A stretch of 64,000 nt of DNA from contig NZ_LMQC01000001.1 of the NCBI RefSeq assembly GCF_001424485.1, positions 129,755-193,754 on the forward strand. Reading direction: 5' to 3'. The DNA is from Modestobacter sp. Leaf380 (GTDB lineage: Bacteria; Actinomycetota; Actinomycetes; Mycobacteriales; Geodermatophilaceae). A model generated the notes under the pieces. The model worked only from the letters and a program-made list of their open reading frames with translations. It did not search any database and had not been told where the DNA came from. This document shows, piece after piece, positions 52,028-61,060 of the stretch (the first letter of the stretch is position 1; each line of letters starts with the position of its first letter). Position numbers and translations under genes: made by a program.

Positions 52028-52984
52028 TCAGAGCCGCCCGACGAGCTCGTCGGCCGCGGCGTAGGGGTCCAGCTCGCCGACCAGCACCCGGCCGGCCAGG
52101 GCGTCCAGCGCCTCGGCGCCGCCGACGTCGCCCATCCGCCGGCGCAGCTCGCCGACGGCGATGGCCTCCACCTCGCGGGCGGCCCGCAGCCGTCGCCGGC
52201 GCTCGCCCTCCCCGGAGGTGGTGAGCCAGGCGCGGTGGTCCTCGACCGCGGCGAGCAGGTCGTCCACCCCGTTGTCGGCGTCCCGGGAGGCCACGGTGCG
52301 CACGACCGGGGGCCGCCAGCCGGCATCCGGGGCCATGGTGAGCATGGAGCGCAGCTCGCGGGCGGTGCGGTCCGCGCCGTCCCGGTCGGCCTTGTTGACC
52401 ACGAGGACGTCGGCGACCTCGAGGATGCCGGCCTTGGCCGCCTGCACGCCGTCGCCCATGCCGGGGGCGACGAGCACCAGGGTGGTGTCGGCCAGCGAGG
52501 CGACCTCCAGCTCCGACTGCCCCACCCCCACGGTCTCGACGACGACGACGTCGCAGCCGGCCGCGTCGAGCACCCCCAGCGCCTGCGGGGTGGCCCAGGA
52601 CAGCCCGCCCAGGTGCCCGCGGGAGGCCATCGAGCGGATGAAGACCCCGGGGTCGCCGGCGTGGTCGCCCATCCGCACCCGGTCGCCCAGCAGCGCCCCA
52701 CCGGAGAACGGCGAGGACGGGTCGACGGCGAGGACCCCGACCCGCAGGTCCCGGGCACGCAGCCCCCGGACGACAGCCGTGGTGGTGGTCGACTTGCCGA
52801 CGCCGGGCGGGCCGGTGATGCCCAGCACCCGGGCGCCGCCGGTGTGCGGGGCCAGCGCTGCGGCCACCTCGCGGAGGACCGGGCTCTCGTCCTCGACCAG
52901 GCTGATCAGCCGGGCGACCGAGCGGGGGTCGCCGTCCCGGGCGCCGGCGACGAGTGCGCCGACGTCCGGGGTGCGGCGTCCCAC
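52028..52984 (-). CDS. meaB: Methylmalonyl-CoA mutase-associated GTPase MeaB
   Basis: MeaB is a G3E-family GTPase that loads and protects the B12 cofactor of methylmalonyl-CoA mutase. The 318-residue protein has Walker A (GITGPPGVGKSTTTTAVV), the AVDPSSPFSGGALLGDRVRM block, Walker B-type VVVVETVGVGQSE and the guanine-specificity motif VVNKADRDG. GTG 52984 lies two bases after the thiolase stop, so the two genes are probably coupled. The mutase itself is not in the window; ccr and the epimerase nearby supply its substrate route. Confidence 0.95.
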   Translation of the reverse strand: MGRRTPDVGALVAGARDGDPRSVARLISLVEDESPVLREVAAALAPHTGGARVLGITGPPGVGKSTTTTAVVRGLRARDLRVGVLAVDPSSPFSGGALLGDRVRMGDHAGDPGVFIRSMASRGHLGGLSWATPQALGVLDAAGCDVVVVETVGVGQSELEVASLADTTLVLVAPGMGDGVQAAKAGILEVADVLVVNKADRDGADRTARELRSMLTMAPDAGWRPPVVRTVASRDADNGVDDLLAAVEDHRAWLTTSGEGERRRRLRAAREVEAIAVGELRRRMGDVGGAEALDALAGRVLVGELDPYAAADELVGRL

Positions 52985-52986
52985 GG

Positions 52987-54189
52987 TCAGGCGGGGACGT
53001 GCAGGACCAGCGCGTCGCCCTGGCCGCCGCCACCGCACAGCGCGGCGGCGCCGACGCCGCCACCGCGGCGCTTGAGCTCCAGGGCCAGGTGCAGGGCGAT
53101 CCGGGCGCCGCTCATGCCGACCGGGTGGCCCAGTGCGATGGCCCCGCCGTTGACGTTGACGCGCTCGGGGTCCAGGCCGAGCTCGCGGGTGGACACGATG
53201 CCGACCGCGGCGAACGCCTCGTTGATCTCGACCAGGTCCAGGTCGGTGGGGCTGATGCCCTCGCGGGCGCAGGCCTTGGCGATGGCGGCCGAGGGCTGCT
53301 GCTGCAGCGTGGCGTCCGGCCCGGCCACGACGCCGTGCGCGCCGATCTCGGCCAGCACGGTCAGGCCCAGCTCGGCGGCCTTGGCGGCGCTCATCACCAC
53401 GACGGCGGCGGCGCCGTCGGAGATCTGCGAGGCCGTGCCGGCGGTGATGGTGCCGTCCTTCGAGAAGGCCGGCTTCAGCTTGCCGAGGGTCTCGGTGGTC
53501 GTGTCGGCCCGGATGCCCTCGTCCTCGCGGAACTCGATCGGGTCGCCCTTCCGCTGCGGGATGGACACCGTCACGATCTCGTCGTCGAACAGACCGTTCT
53601 TGTGCGCGGCCGCGGCCCGCTGGTGGCTGGCCGCGGCGAAGGCGTCCTGCTCCTCGCGGGTGAGCTCGTAGCGGCTGTTGGCCTGCTCGGTCAGCAGACC
53701 CATCGCGACCTGGTCGAAGGTGTCGGAGAGCCCGTCGTGGCTCATCGAGTCCACCAGCGCGGTGTCACCGAACTTGGTGCCCGAGCGGCTGTTGGCCAGC
53801 AGGTGCGGGGCCTGGGTCATCGACTCCATGCCCCCGGCGACGACGACCTCGAACTCACCGGCGCGGATGAGCTGGTCGGCCAGCGCGATGGCGTCCAGCC
53901 CGGACAGGCAGACCTTGTTCAGCGTGAACGAGGGCACCGACATCGGGATGCCGCCGGCGACCGCGGCCGGGCGGGCCGGGTTCTGGCCGGCGCCGGCCTG
54001 GATGACCTGGCCCATGATCACGTACTCGACCTGGTCGCCGCTGATGCCTGCCTTCTCCAGGGCGCCCTTGATGGCGACGCCCCCGAGGTCGGCGGCGGAG
54101 AAGTCCTTGAGCGAGCCGAGCAGCCGGCCCATCGGGGTGCGGGCGCCGCCGACGATCACGGAGCGGTTCTTCGCTGCAGGCTGGGTCAT
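52987..54189 (-). CDS. Acetyl-CoA C-acetyltransferase (thiolase)
   Basis: The 400-residue thiolase condenses or cleaves acetoacetyl-CoA. It shows the nucleophile Cys in [17 protein letters not shown], the His in [18 protein letters not shown] and the second Cys in [15 protein letters not shown], plus [16 protein letters not shown]. From memory, mycobacterial FadA4 holds the same position next to the epimerase. ATG 54189 has GGAGG five bases upstream and is preferred over an ATG twelve bases earlier. It provides the entry step of the ethylmalonyl-CoA route with the 3-hydroxyacyl-CoA dehydrogenase and ccr. Confidence 0.95.
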   Translation of the reverse strand: MTQPAAKNRSVIVGGARTPMGRLLGSLKDFSAADLGGVAIKGALEKAGISGDQVEYVIMGQVIQAGAGQNPARPAAVAGGIPMSVPSFTLNKVCLSGLDAIALADQLIRAGEFEVVVAGGMESMTQAPHLLANSRSGTKFGDTALVDSMSHDGLSDTFDQVAMGLLTEQANSRYELTREEQDAFAAASHQRAAAAHKNGLFDDEIVTVSIPQRKGDPIEFREDEGIRADTTTETLGKLKPAFSKDGTITAGTASQISDGAAAVVVMSAAKAAELGLTVLAEIGAHGVVAGPDATLQQQPSAAIAKACAREGISPTDLDLVEINEAFAAVGIVSTRELGLDPERVNVNGGAIALGHPVGMSGARIALHLALELKRRGGGVGAAALCGGGGQGDALVLHVPA

Positions 54190-54337
54190 GCCGTCCTCCA
54201 CTCGGTCCGGCCACCCTCGTTGGCGACCTCGTCCGGCCCTCCAGCGTAGGGCTGCCCGGGGTCCGACGCCGACGGCTGGTGACCGAGGTCACCGGGCTGG
54301 CCCCCGCCCGGGGGTGCCGGTCCCGCGGGGCGACCGG

Positions 54338-54343
54338 CAGCAT
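54338..54343 (+). promoter_or_regulatory. Possible -10 box of the epimerase gene
   Basis: CAGCAT lies six bases before ATG 54350, the same spacing as the leaderless genes, but its first base departs from TANNNT. Confidence 0.25.
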
Positions 54344-54349
54344 GCCGGC

Positions 54350-54805
54350 ATGAGCGTCGACGGAGCCGCCACCGGCCTGCCCACCGAGCTGTTCACCACG
54401 ATCGACCACGTGGGGATCGCCGTCCCCGACCTGGACGAGGCGTTGGCCTTCTACGACCGGGCCTTCGGGATCGTGTCGGTGCACGAGGAGACCAACGAGG
54501 AGCAGGGCGTCCGCGAGGCCATGCTCGCCGTCGGCGACGGCCAGACCCGGATCCAGCTGCTCGCGCCGCTGACCCCGGAGTCCACGATCGCGAAGTTCAT
54601 CGGCCGCTCGGGCCCGGGCCTGCAGCAGCTGGCCTTCCGGGTGGTCGACGTCGAGGCGGTCAGCGCCGTGCTGCGCGAGCGCGGACTGCGGCTGCTCTAC
54701 GACGAGCCCCGTCGCGGGACGTCGGGCAGCCGGGTCAACTTCGTGCACCCCAAGGACGCCGGGGGCGTGCTGGTCGAGCTGGTCGAGCCCGCCCCGACGT
54801 CCTGA
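54350..54805 (+). CDS. mce: Methylmalonyl-CoA epimerase
   Basis: The epimerase interconverts the 2R and 2S forms of methylmalonyl-CoA (and may also act on ethylmalonyl-CoA). The 151-residue glyoxalase-fold protein has the metal His in TTIDHVGIAVPDLD, the Gln/Glu region EEQGVREAMLAVGDG and the end HPKDAGGVLVELVEPAP with the Glu base/ligand. Where I recall GLHH in the Propionibacterium enzyme this one has GLQQLAFRV, a substitution I believe is common in actinobacteria. It is divergent from the thiolase gene. Confidence 0.93.
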   Translation: MSVDGAATGLPTELFTTIDHVGIAVPDLDEALAFYDRAFGIVSVHEETNEEQGVREAMLAVGDGQTRIQLLAPLTPESTIAKFIGRSGPGLQQLAFRVVDVEAVSAVLRERGLRLLYDEPRRGTSGSRVNFVHPKDAGGVLVELVEPAPTS

Positions 54806-54834
54806 CGGCGCACTGAGGCGCCGCTCACACTGCC

Positions 54835-54862
54835 TTGCCACTTCCCTACTGGTCAGTAACAT
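54835..54862 (+). promoter_or_regulatory. Promoter and operator of ccr
   Basis: TTGCCA (54835-54840) and TAACAT (54857-54862) are separated by 16 bases, the clearest -35/-10 pair in the window. CTACTGGTCAGTAA (54846-54859) overlaps the -10 box and matches the shared core TTACYGRYSRGTAA at 13 of 14 positions. The leader before GTG 54922 would be about 53 bases. Confidence 0.6.
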
Positions 54863-54921
54863 CCGGCACCACCTGCAGGACCCCGCACGACTCCGAGCCA
54901 ACGACGACCCGGGAGCACCGC

Positions 54922-56253
54922 GTGAACGAGATCAGGGACGCCATCCTCGCCGACCACCTCAGCGACATCGGGGGCCTGGCCGTGCCGGACTCCTACCGCG
55001 GTGTGCTGGTGCGCAGGGACGAGCAGGACGTGTTCGAGGGCCTGCCCACCAAGGAGAAGGACCCCCGCAGGTCCCTCCACGTGGAAGAGGTGGCCACCCC
55101 CGAGCTCGGCCCGGGCGAGGCGGTGGTGGCGGTGATGGCCAGCTCGGTCAACTACAACACCGTCTGGACGTCGATCTTCGAGCCCGTGAGCACGTTCGGG
55201 TTCCTGGCCCGCTACGGCAAGCTCTCCGAGCTCACCAAGAAGCACGACCTGCCGTACCACGTGGTGGGCTCAGACCTGGCCGGCGTCGTCCTGCGGGTGG
55301 GCCCCGGGGTGAACAAGTGGAAGCCCGGCGACGAGGTCGTCGCGCACTGCCTGTCCGTCGAGCTCGAGGACCCGGCCGGCCACGACGACACGATGATGGA
55401 CCCGCAGCAGCGGATCTGGGGCTTCGAGACCAACTTCGGCGGCCTGGCCGAGCTGGCCCTGGTCAAGAGCAACCAGCTGATGCCCAAGCCCGGCCACCTC
55501 ACCTGGGAGGAGGCCGCCGCGCCGGGCCTGGTGAACTCCACCGCCTACCGGCAGCTGGTCAGCCACAACGGCGCGAACATGAAGCAGGGCGACACCGTGC
55601 TCATCTGGGGCGCCTCGGGTGGCCTGGGCTCCTACGCCACCCAGATGGCGCTCAACGGCGGCGCGATCCCGGTCTGCGTCGTCTCCAGCCCGGAGAAGGC
55701 CGAGATCGTCCGGCGGATGGGCGCCGAGCTGGTCATCGACCGCTCCGCCGAGGGCTACCGGTTCTGGAAGGACGAGCACGAGCAGGACCCCAAGGAGTGG
55801 CAGCGGCTGGGCAAGAAGATCCGCGAGCTCACCGGCGGCGACGACCCCGACATCGTCTTCGAGCACCCCGGCCGGGAGACCTTCGGCGCCAGCGTCTACG
55901 TCGCCAAGAAGGGCGGCACGATCGTCACCTGCGCCTCCACCAGCGGCTACATGCACTCCTACGACAACCGCTACCTGTGGATGAACCTCAAGCGGATCGT
56001 CGGCTCGCACTTCGCGAACTACAAGGAGGCGTGGGAGGCCAACCGGCTCATCGACAAGGGCCTCATCCACCCGACGCTGTCCAAGGTCTACCCGATGGAG
56101 GAGGTCGGGCAGGCCGCGCTGGACGTCCACCGCAACGCCCACCAGGGCAAGGTCGGGGTGCTGACGCTGGCCCCCGAGGAGGGTCTCGGCGTCCGGGACA
56201 CCGCCAAGCGGGAGCAGCACCTGGAGGCCATCAACCGCTTCCGCGGGGTCTGA
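54922..56253 (+). CDS. ccr: Crotonyl-CoA carboxylase/reductase
   Basis: Ccr reductively carboxylates crotonyl-CoA to ethylmalonyl-CoA with NADPH, the key step of the ethylmalonyl-CoA pathway and a source of extender units. The 443-residue MDR-fold protein has the catalytic-domain segment MASSVNYNTVWTSIFEPVSTF, PYHVVGSDLAGVVLRVGPGVNKW in part, the nucleotide loop WGASGGLGSYATQMA, and the signature region CASTSGYMHSYDNRYLWMNLKRIVGSHFAN in part. GTG 54922 has GGGAG seven bases upstream; the frame is open further up but crosses the promoter. A terminator follows. Confidence 0.96.
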   Translation: MNEIRDAILADHLSDIGGLAVPDSYRGVLVRRDEQDVFEGLPTKEKDPRRSLHVEEVATPELGPGEAVVAVMASSVNYNTVWTSIFEPVSTFGFLARYGKLSELTKKHDLPYHVVGSDLAGVVLRVGPGVNKWKPGDEVVAHCLSVELEDPAGHDDTMMDPQQRIWGFETNFGGLAELALVKSNQLMPKPGHLTWEEAAAPGLVNSTAYRQLVSHNGANMKQGDTVLIWGASGGLGSYATQMALNGGAIPVCVVSSPEKAEIVRRMGAELVIDRSAEGYRFWKDEHEQDPKEWQRLGKKIRELTGGDDPDIVFEHPGRETFGASVYVAKKGGTIVTCASTSGYMHSYDNRYLWMNLKRIVGSHFANYKEAWEANRLIDKGLIHPTLSKVYPMEEVGQAALDVHRNAHQGKVGVLTLAPEEGLGVRDTAKREQHLEAINRFRGV

Positions 56254-56264
56254 GCACACCGCGC

Positions 56265-56311
56265 CGGGCCGGTCCTGCGCACTGCCTGTGAGAGTGCGAC
56301 GGACCGGCCCG
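56265..56311 (+). terminator. Terminator hairpin after ccr
   Basis: CGGGCCGGTCC (56265-56275) and GGACCGGCCCG (56301-56311) form an 11-base perfect stem with a further inner GCACT/AGTGC pair, 11 bases after the ccr stop. Confidence 0.8.
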
Positions 56312-56352
56312 ACACGCCCGACAGGGCCCCGGGTGTCTGGGAGGATGGGCCC

Positions 56353-57429
56353 ATGAGCGACCCCCACGCCGACCTGCTGCCGCTCCGCGAGGCCACCTAC
56401 TCCTTCGAGGTGGTGCGCAAGGGGTACGACCGCGACCAGGTCGCCGAGGCGATCGAACGCCTGGACGCGGACCTGCGGGTCACGATGGCCGACCGGGACG
56501 CCGCGGCACAGCGGTCCTCGGAACTGGCCTCGCAGCTCAACGCGCTGCAGAGCGAGATGGAGGGGCTGCGCCGCAAGGCCGCCTCGGCCGGGGCGCCCAC
56601 CTTCGAGAACATGGGCGAGCGCATCTCGCACATGCTGCGGCTGGCCGAGGAGGAGGCCGCGGAGATCCGTCGTGCCGCGGAGGCCGACGCCGAGCAGGTC
56701 CGGGCGCGGGCCACGGCCGACGCGCAGGCCGCCGACGAGCGGACCCGGGCCGGCCAGACCGAGACCGAGGAGCTGCTCGCCGGCGCCCGGCAGCAGGCCG
56801 GCGAGGTCACCGCCGCCGCTCAGGCGCACGCCGACGAGCTGGTCACGGCCGCCGAGGAGCGCGTCGCGCGGCTCGACGCCGACTCCCAGGCCCGGCGGAC
56901 GAAGATCGAGGAGGACTTCGAGATCGCCCAGCGGGCCCGTCGCAGCGAGGCGGCCCGGCTCGAGGAGGAGCGCGACCGCTCCTCGCGGCAGGCCGCCGAG
57001 CAGCGTGTCGCCGCGGCCGAGCAGCACGCCGCGGGCCTGGTCGCCGACGCCGAGGCGCGGGCGGCCTCGATCCGCCGGGTGCGCGACGAGCTGACCTCCC
57101 GGCTGCACGACGTGCGGGCCCTGCTGGGCCAGCTCCCCGACCTGGGCGACCGTCCCGACCCCGAGGCGCCGGCGGAGCCGGCGTCCGACCCGGCGGGGGC
57201 GACGCCGGCACCGACCGGGCCGGCCGGGCCGGCCGTGCCGGCCCAGGCCGCCGGGCAGCAGCAGGGGCCGCCGGCCCCGGGCGCCACCCGCGCCCCGGGT
57301 CGTCCCGCCGTCCCCACCCCGGCGGGCGACGACGGTCCCTCCACCGCGGTGCAGCCCGCGGTGCGCTCCGTGCCCGCCTCCACCGGCAGCGTCCCGGCCC
57401 AGCCGCAGGGCAGCTCACCCCGCCGCTGA
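56353..57429 (+). CDS. DivIVA-domain coiled-coil protein, FilP/Scy-like
   Basis: The 358-residue protein has a DivIVA-like N-terminus (FEVVRKGYDRDQVAEAIERLDADL), a long Ala/Glu/Arg coiled coil (about 45-260; heptads such as EEEAAEIRRAAEADAEQVRA) and a Pro/Ala/Gly-rich tail. This is the build of actinobacterial polarity and cytoskeletal proteins such as FilP. From memory, filP and scy of Streptomyces lie beside the epimerase and thiolase genes, as here, which supports the call. It probably assembles into filaments near the cell pole or septum. ATG 56353 has GGGAGG ten bases upstream. Confidence 0.85.
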   Translation: MSDPHADLLPLREATYSFEVVRKGYDRDQVAEAIERLDADLRVTMADRDAAAQRSSELASQLNALQSEMEGLRRKAASAGAPTFENMGERISHMLRLAEEEAAEIRRAAEADAEQVRARATADAQAADERTRAGQTETEELLAGARQQAGEVTAAAQAHADELVTAAEERVARLDADSQARRTKIEEDFEIAQRARRSEAARLEEERDRSSRQAAEQRVAAAEQHAAGLVADAEARAASIRRVRDELTSRLHDVRALLGQLPDLGDRPDPEAPAEPASDPAGATPAPTGPAGPAVPAQAAGQQQGPPAPGATRAPGRPAVPTPAGDDGPSTAVQPAVRSVPASTGSVPAQPQGSSPRR

Positions 57430-57451
57430 CCCCGCACCACCAGCACGCCCC

Positions 57452-57489
57452 CGGACGCCCGCCTGCTCCCCGGAGCAGGCGGGCGTCCG
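57452..57489 (+). terminator. Strong terminator after the FilP-like gene
   Basis: Arms of 18 bases (57452-57469 and 57472-57489; CGGACGCCCGCCTGCTCC and its exact complement) are separated by only two bases. It starts 23 bases after the stop. No T tract follows. Confidence 0.85.
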
Positions 57490-57612
57490 TCGTCCGACTG
57501 GCCTTCCGTGACTCAGCGTGTCAAGATCAACACAGGAACGGGCGGGTCTCCGATCGTCGACCCGCGCATCGGTCACGGGGTGACCGACCCCCCGGCGGCC
57601 AGGAGGGACGAC

Positions 57613-59379
57613 GTGCCCGAGCAGTCCACCCTGGACGACGCCGCACCTGCACAGGCGCCCTCCGACCGCGCCGACCGACCGGCCCGCCACCGGTCCACCC
57701 GCGCCGCCCCTCCCCGCTGGTCGGCGCTGGCCCCGCTCGCCGCCGTGCTGGTCAGCGCCCTGCTGGCCGCCCGGACGCTGCGCAGCAGCCCGCTCGCCGA
57801 CGACGGCGCCCTGACCGGTCCGGCCTGGGCCTGGCTGGACGGCGGCCCCACTCCGGCACTGCTCACCCCGGACGGCCTGGCCACGGTGCACACCGCCGGC
57901 TGGGCGCTGGCGACCCGGGCCTTCGACCGACACGACGGGCTCGCCGCAGCCGGGCGCGAGCTGCTCTGGACCACGCTGGTCGTGTCCTGCCTGCTCCTCT
58001 GGGCTCTGGCCCGCCGCGCCGGCCTCGGGGACGGCGCCGCCGCGATCGCCGTGCTGGCCTTCGGTGCGGTGCCCGGGCTGGTGCTCCTGCACGCGGTCAG
58101 CTCCCCCGCCTCACTGGCCGTGCCCTGGGTGCTGCTCGCCGGGCTGCTGGCCACCCGGCACCGACGCCGCGGACCCCGGACGGCCGCGGCGCTGTGCCTC
58201 GCCCCCGCGGTGCTGCTGGCCCCCGACGTGGCCCTGCTCCTGGTCGCCGCTGCGGCCGGGGCGCTGTCGGCCGGCCGGGTCCGCCCGGACTGGTCGCCGA
58301 CCGTCCGGGTGGTCGCAGCGGGCCTGCTCGCGCCGGTGTTCGTCGCCCTGGTGCTGCTGCTCCCGGGATGGGACCCCCAGCCCCCGGTGACCACGCCCTG
58401 GGCGGCCGGGGAGACGCCGTCGGTCCTGCTGACCGCGGGCCTGCTCACCGCCGGCGCCCTCGCCGCCTGGCTGCTGCCCCGCTGGCGGCCGCCGGCGGCT
58501 GCACTGGCGGTCACCACCCTGGCCGCCGTCGCTCCCCCCGGACGGTTCGCGGCGCTCGTGGTGTGCCTGCCGGTGGCCGCGGTCCTGGTCAGTGCCCTCG
58601 TGCAGCGCCTGGTGACGGTGCCCGGCGTGCACCGGGCGCGGCCCGTGCTGCTGGTCGTGGGCGGCGCGACGCTGGCCACCGCGGTCGCCCTGGCGGCGGT
58701 CGTGCTGCCCTCCGCACGGGCCGACGACTTCGGGGCTGCCGACCGGGCGGAGCTGCTGGACTGGCTGGGCTCCGAGGTGTCCCCGCAGACCCCGGTGGCC
58801 GCCGACGGGCTGCTCGCCGACGAGCTGGACCGCGCCGGCGTCACCGTCGGCAGCGGTGGGCTGGAGGTCCTGCGCGGGGAGCCGGCCGACGAGGCCGTCC
58901 GCGAGGACGTGGTCGCCCGCTTCGGCGACGACGACACCGCCCTCGTCGTGGTGGACCCGGGCCGGGCCGAGCCGACGGCCGACCAGCGCGCCCTCCGCCG
59001 CCAGCTGGCCGCGGCCCTGCTGACCAACCCGACCACCGCCGAGGCCGGTCAGGCCACCGGCGCCCTGCTCTCCGGCGACGTCGACCCGCGTCTGCTCACC
59101 CTGCTGGCCGGCATCGCCGCCCAGTACGGCGTCGGCATCTCCTCGTTGCCCGCGGTCCCCGGCGAGGTGGGCACCCCGGTCCGCCGGGTCGTCGTGGACT
59201 CCGTAGCCGGTACGCCACTGCGCGAGGACCCCGGCCTCGTCGTCCTGGTCACCACCTGGCTGTCGGCGCAGCTGCCGCCCTACGCGCCGGCGTCGGTGAC
59301 CCCGCTCGAGGACGGCCTGCTCATCTCCTACGGCTACGCCTCCGACCCCGACGGCCTGGTCGTCGCCGCAGGTGGGTAG
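57613..59379 (+). CDS. Large polytopic membrane protein of unknown function
   Basis: The 588-residue protein has a basic N-terminus, about ten hydrophobic segments between residues 35 and 350 (for example WSALAPLAAVLVSALLAA and LLVVGGATLATAVALAAVVL) and a soluble C-terminal domain (about 355-588) with Rossmann-like patterns such as DTALVVVDPG and RRVVVDSVAGTPL. The layout resembles membrane glycosyltransferases, but no catalytic Asp pair could be fixed with confidence, so I leave the function open. GTG 57613 has AGGAGG six bases upstream and is preferred to an in-frame GTG at 57508. The DUF4397 and sortase genes follow. Confidence 0.75.
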   Translation: MPEQSTLDDAAPAQAPSDRADRPARHRSTRAAPPRWSALAPLAAVLVSALLAARTLRSSPLADDGALTGPAWAWLDGGPTPALLTPDGLATVHTAGWALATRAFDRHDGLAAAGRELLWTTLVVSCLLLWALARRAGLGDGAAAIAVLAFGAVPGLVLLHAVSSPASLAVPWVLLAGLLATRHRRRGPRTAAALCLAPAVLLAPDVALLLVAAAAGALSAGRVRPDWSPTVRVVAAGLLAPVFVALVLLLPGWDPQPPVTTPWAAGETPSVLLTAGLLTAGALAAWLLPRWRPPAAALAVTTLAAVAPPGRFAALVVCLPVAAVLVSALVQRLVTVPGVHRARPVLLVVGGATLATAVALAAVVLPSARADDFGAADRAELLDWLGSEVSPQTPVAADGLLADELDRAGVTVGSGGLEVLRGEPADEAVREDVVARFGDDDTALVVVDPGRAEPTADQRALRRQLAAALLTNPTTAEAGQATGALLSGDVDPRLLTLLAGIAAQYGVGISSLPAVPGEVGTPVRRVVVDSVAGTPLREDPGLVVLVTTWLSAQLPPYAPASVTPLEDGLLISYGYASDPDGLVVAAGG

Positions 59380-59499
59380 GCGGTCGGCCACCGCGACGTG
59401 CATCATGGGGACGGACCGTTCCCGGTCCGGGAACCGCCTCGCAGCGCCCCCGCAGCACACCCCGCAGCACACCGCAGCCCCAGCCCAGGAGGCCCCCTC

Positions 59500-60363
59500 G
59501 TGACGACCCGGCTCACCCGAGGACTCGGCGTCCTCCTGCTCGCCGGGTTGATCGCACTCGTCGGCGGCGCCTCGGCGGCCGGGGCGGCCGACGGCGGGGT
59601 GCTCCGCCTGGCGCACCTGAGCCCGGACACACCCGCGGTGGACGTCTACGTGGACTCCGTCGACACCCCGGACTCCGGCATCCTGCTGACCGGCGTCTCC
59701 TACGGCACGGTCTCGGACTACCAGTCGGTGCCCGCCGGCACCTACACGGTGTCCATGCGCGCGGCCGGTGCCGCGGCCACCTCGGCCCCGGTGCTCTCGA
59801 CGACCGTCACCGTCGCGGCCGGCAGCGCCTACACCGTCGCGGGCGTCGGCGAGTTCGCCTCCCTCGGCCTCGAGGTCATCCCGGACGACCTGGCCCTGCC
59901 CGCCGAGGGCCAGGCCCGGGCCCGGGTGGTCAACGCCGCGTCCACGCTCACCCCGGCCGACGTGTCGCTGGCCGACGGCGACGAGCTGGCCGGCGGCCTG
60001 GCCTTCGCCGCCCAGACCGGCTACGTCTCGGTCCCCGGCGGCCAGACCACCCTCGAGGTCAGCGGCGGCTCCTCGGCCGGCACCGACCTGCCCGTCGAGC
60101 TGACCAGCGGGTCCACCTACACCGTGCTGCTGCTGGACAGCGACGCCGGTGTCGAGGTCCGCGCCGTCCTGGACGCGGCCAGCCCGGGCGTCGTCCCGAC
60201 CGGTGGCGTCGAGGCCGGTGGCGGGGGCGCCGACGGCGGGTCCCCGGTCCTGCCCCTCGCCCTCGGCGGCATCGCGGCCTCCGCGGTGCTCGGCCTGCTG
60301 GTCACCGCCGGCCGCCGACTGCCGCACCGGCACGCGGTCGCCGGTCGGCACGCTGCCGCCTGA
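59500..60363 (+). CDS. DUF4397 domain-containing exported protein
   Basis: The 287-residue protein has a signal peptide (RLTRGLGVLLLAGLIALVGGASAAGA), two DUF4397-type beta-sandwich repeats (VLRLAHLSPDTPAVDVYVD at about 30 and ARARVVNAASTLTPADVSLAD at about 140), a Gly-rich linker and a C-terminal membrane segment (VLPLALGGIAASAVLGLLV) followed by a basic His-rich tail. No LPXTG motif is visible, so it seems membrane-anchored. GTG 59500 has AGGAGG seven bases upstream. The next gene is a class F sortase, a pairing that is common in high-GC actinobacteria to my knowledge. Confidence 0.85.
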   Translation: MTTRLTRGLGVLLLAGLIALVGGASAAGAADGGVLRLAHLSPDTPAVDVYVDSVDTPDSGILLTGVSYGTVSDYQSVPAGTYTVSMRAAGAAATSAPVLSTTVTVAAGSAYTVAGVGEFASLGLEVIPDDLALPAEGQARARVVNAASTLTPADVSLADGDELAGGLAFAAQTGYVSVPGGQTTLEVSGGSSAGTDLPVELTSGSTYTVLLLDSDAGVEVRAVLDAASPGVVPTGGVEAGGGGADGGSPVLPLALGGIAASAVLGLLVTAGRRLPHRHAVAGRHAAA

Positions 60364-60391
60364 GCGCGACCGCCCCACCTCCCGCCCGTCC

Positions 60392-61030
60392 GTGCCCAGG
60401 CACACCCCGCACCGTCACCGCACCCGGCGGCGTCCCGGCCTGACCGCCGTGCGCTGGGTGCTGGCGCTGGTGGCCGTCGTCGCCGGCTCCGTCGCCCTGC
60501 TGGCCCCGCGCGGCCCCCAGGACGTGGGGCCCACCGTGGCCGGGTCGCCACCGGCCCCGGTCGTGGTGGCCGAGCAGGTCGCCTCGGACGTCCCCGTCCC
60601 GGTCTCGGTCTCCGTGCCGGCCATCGGACTGACCAGCAGCCTGGTGACCATCGGCGTCGACCGGACCGGCGCCCTGGTGCCCCCGGCCGACTACGCCCAG
60701 GCCGGCTGGTTCGCCGACGGCCCCGCGCCGGGTGCGGTCGGACCGGCCGTGCTGGCCGGCCACGTCGACTCCCGCTCGGGGCCCGCGGTGTTCTTCCGGC
60801 TCGAGGAGCTGCAGCCCGGCGCCCGGGTCGAGGTCGGCCGCAGCGACGGCAGCACACTGGCCTTCGAGGTCACCCGGGTCGCGGAGTACCCCAAGTCCGA
60901 CTTCGCCACGGCCGAGGTCTACGGCCCCACCGTGGACGCCCAGCTGCGGCTGATCACCTGCGGCGGGGAGTTCGACCGCAGCCGGCGCAGCTACACCGAC
61001 AACATCGTGGTCTACGCGACCGCCGTCTGA
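60392..61030 (+). CDS. Class F sortase
   Basis: The 212-residue protein has an N-terminal membrane segment (AVRWVLALVAVVAGSVALLA) and a sortase domain with VSVPAIGLTSSLVTIGVD, the catalytic His in GPAVLAGHVDSRSGPAVFFRL, the Cys in RLITCGGEFDRSRRSYTDNIVVYA and the Arg in the same block. The TCGG-FDRS-SY-DN pattern marks class F. It would cut sorting signals and attach proteins to peptidoglycan. A LANTG-bearing nucleotidase is encoded 43 kb away in this window. GTG 60392 is tentative; GTG 60449 is possible. Confidence 0.9.
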   Translation: MPRHTPHRHRTRRRPGLTAVRWVLALVAVVAGSVALLAPRGPQDVGPTVAGSPPAPVVVAEQVASDVPVPVSVSVPAIGLTSSLVTIGVDRTGALVPPADYAQAGWFADGPAPGAVGPAVLAGHVDSRSGPAVFFRLEELQPGARVEVGRSDGSTLAFEVTRVAEYPKSDFATAEVYGPTVDAQLRLITCGGEFDRSRRSYTDNIVVYATAV

Positions 61031-61060
61031 GGACGCCGCCCGGGACGACGCCGTCGGGTC

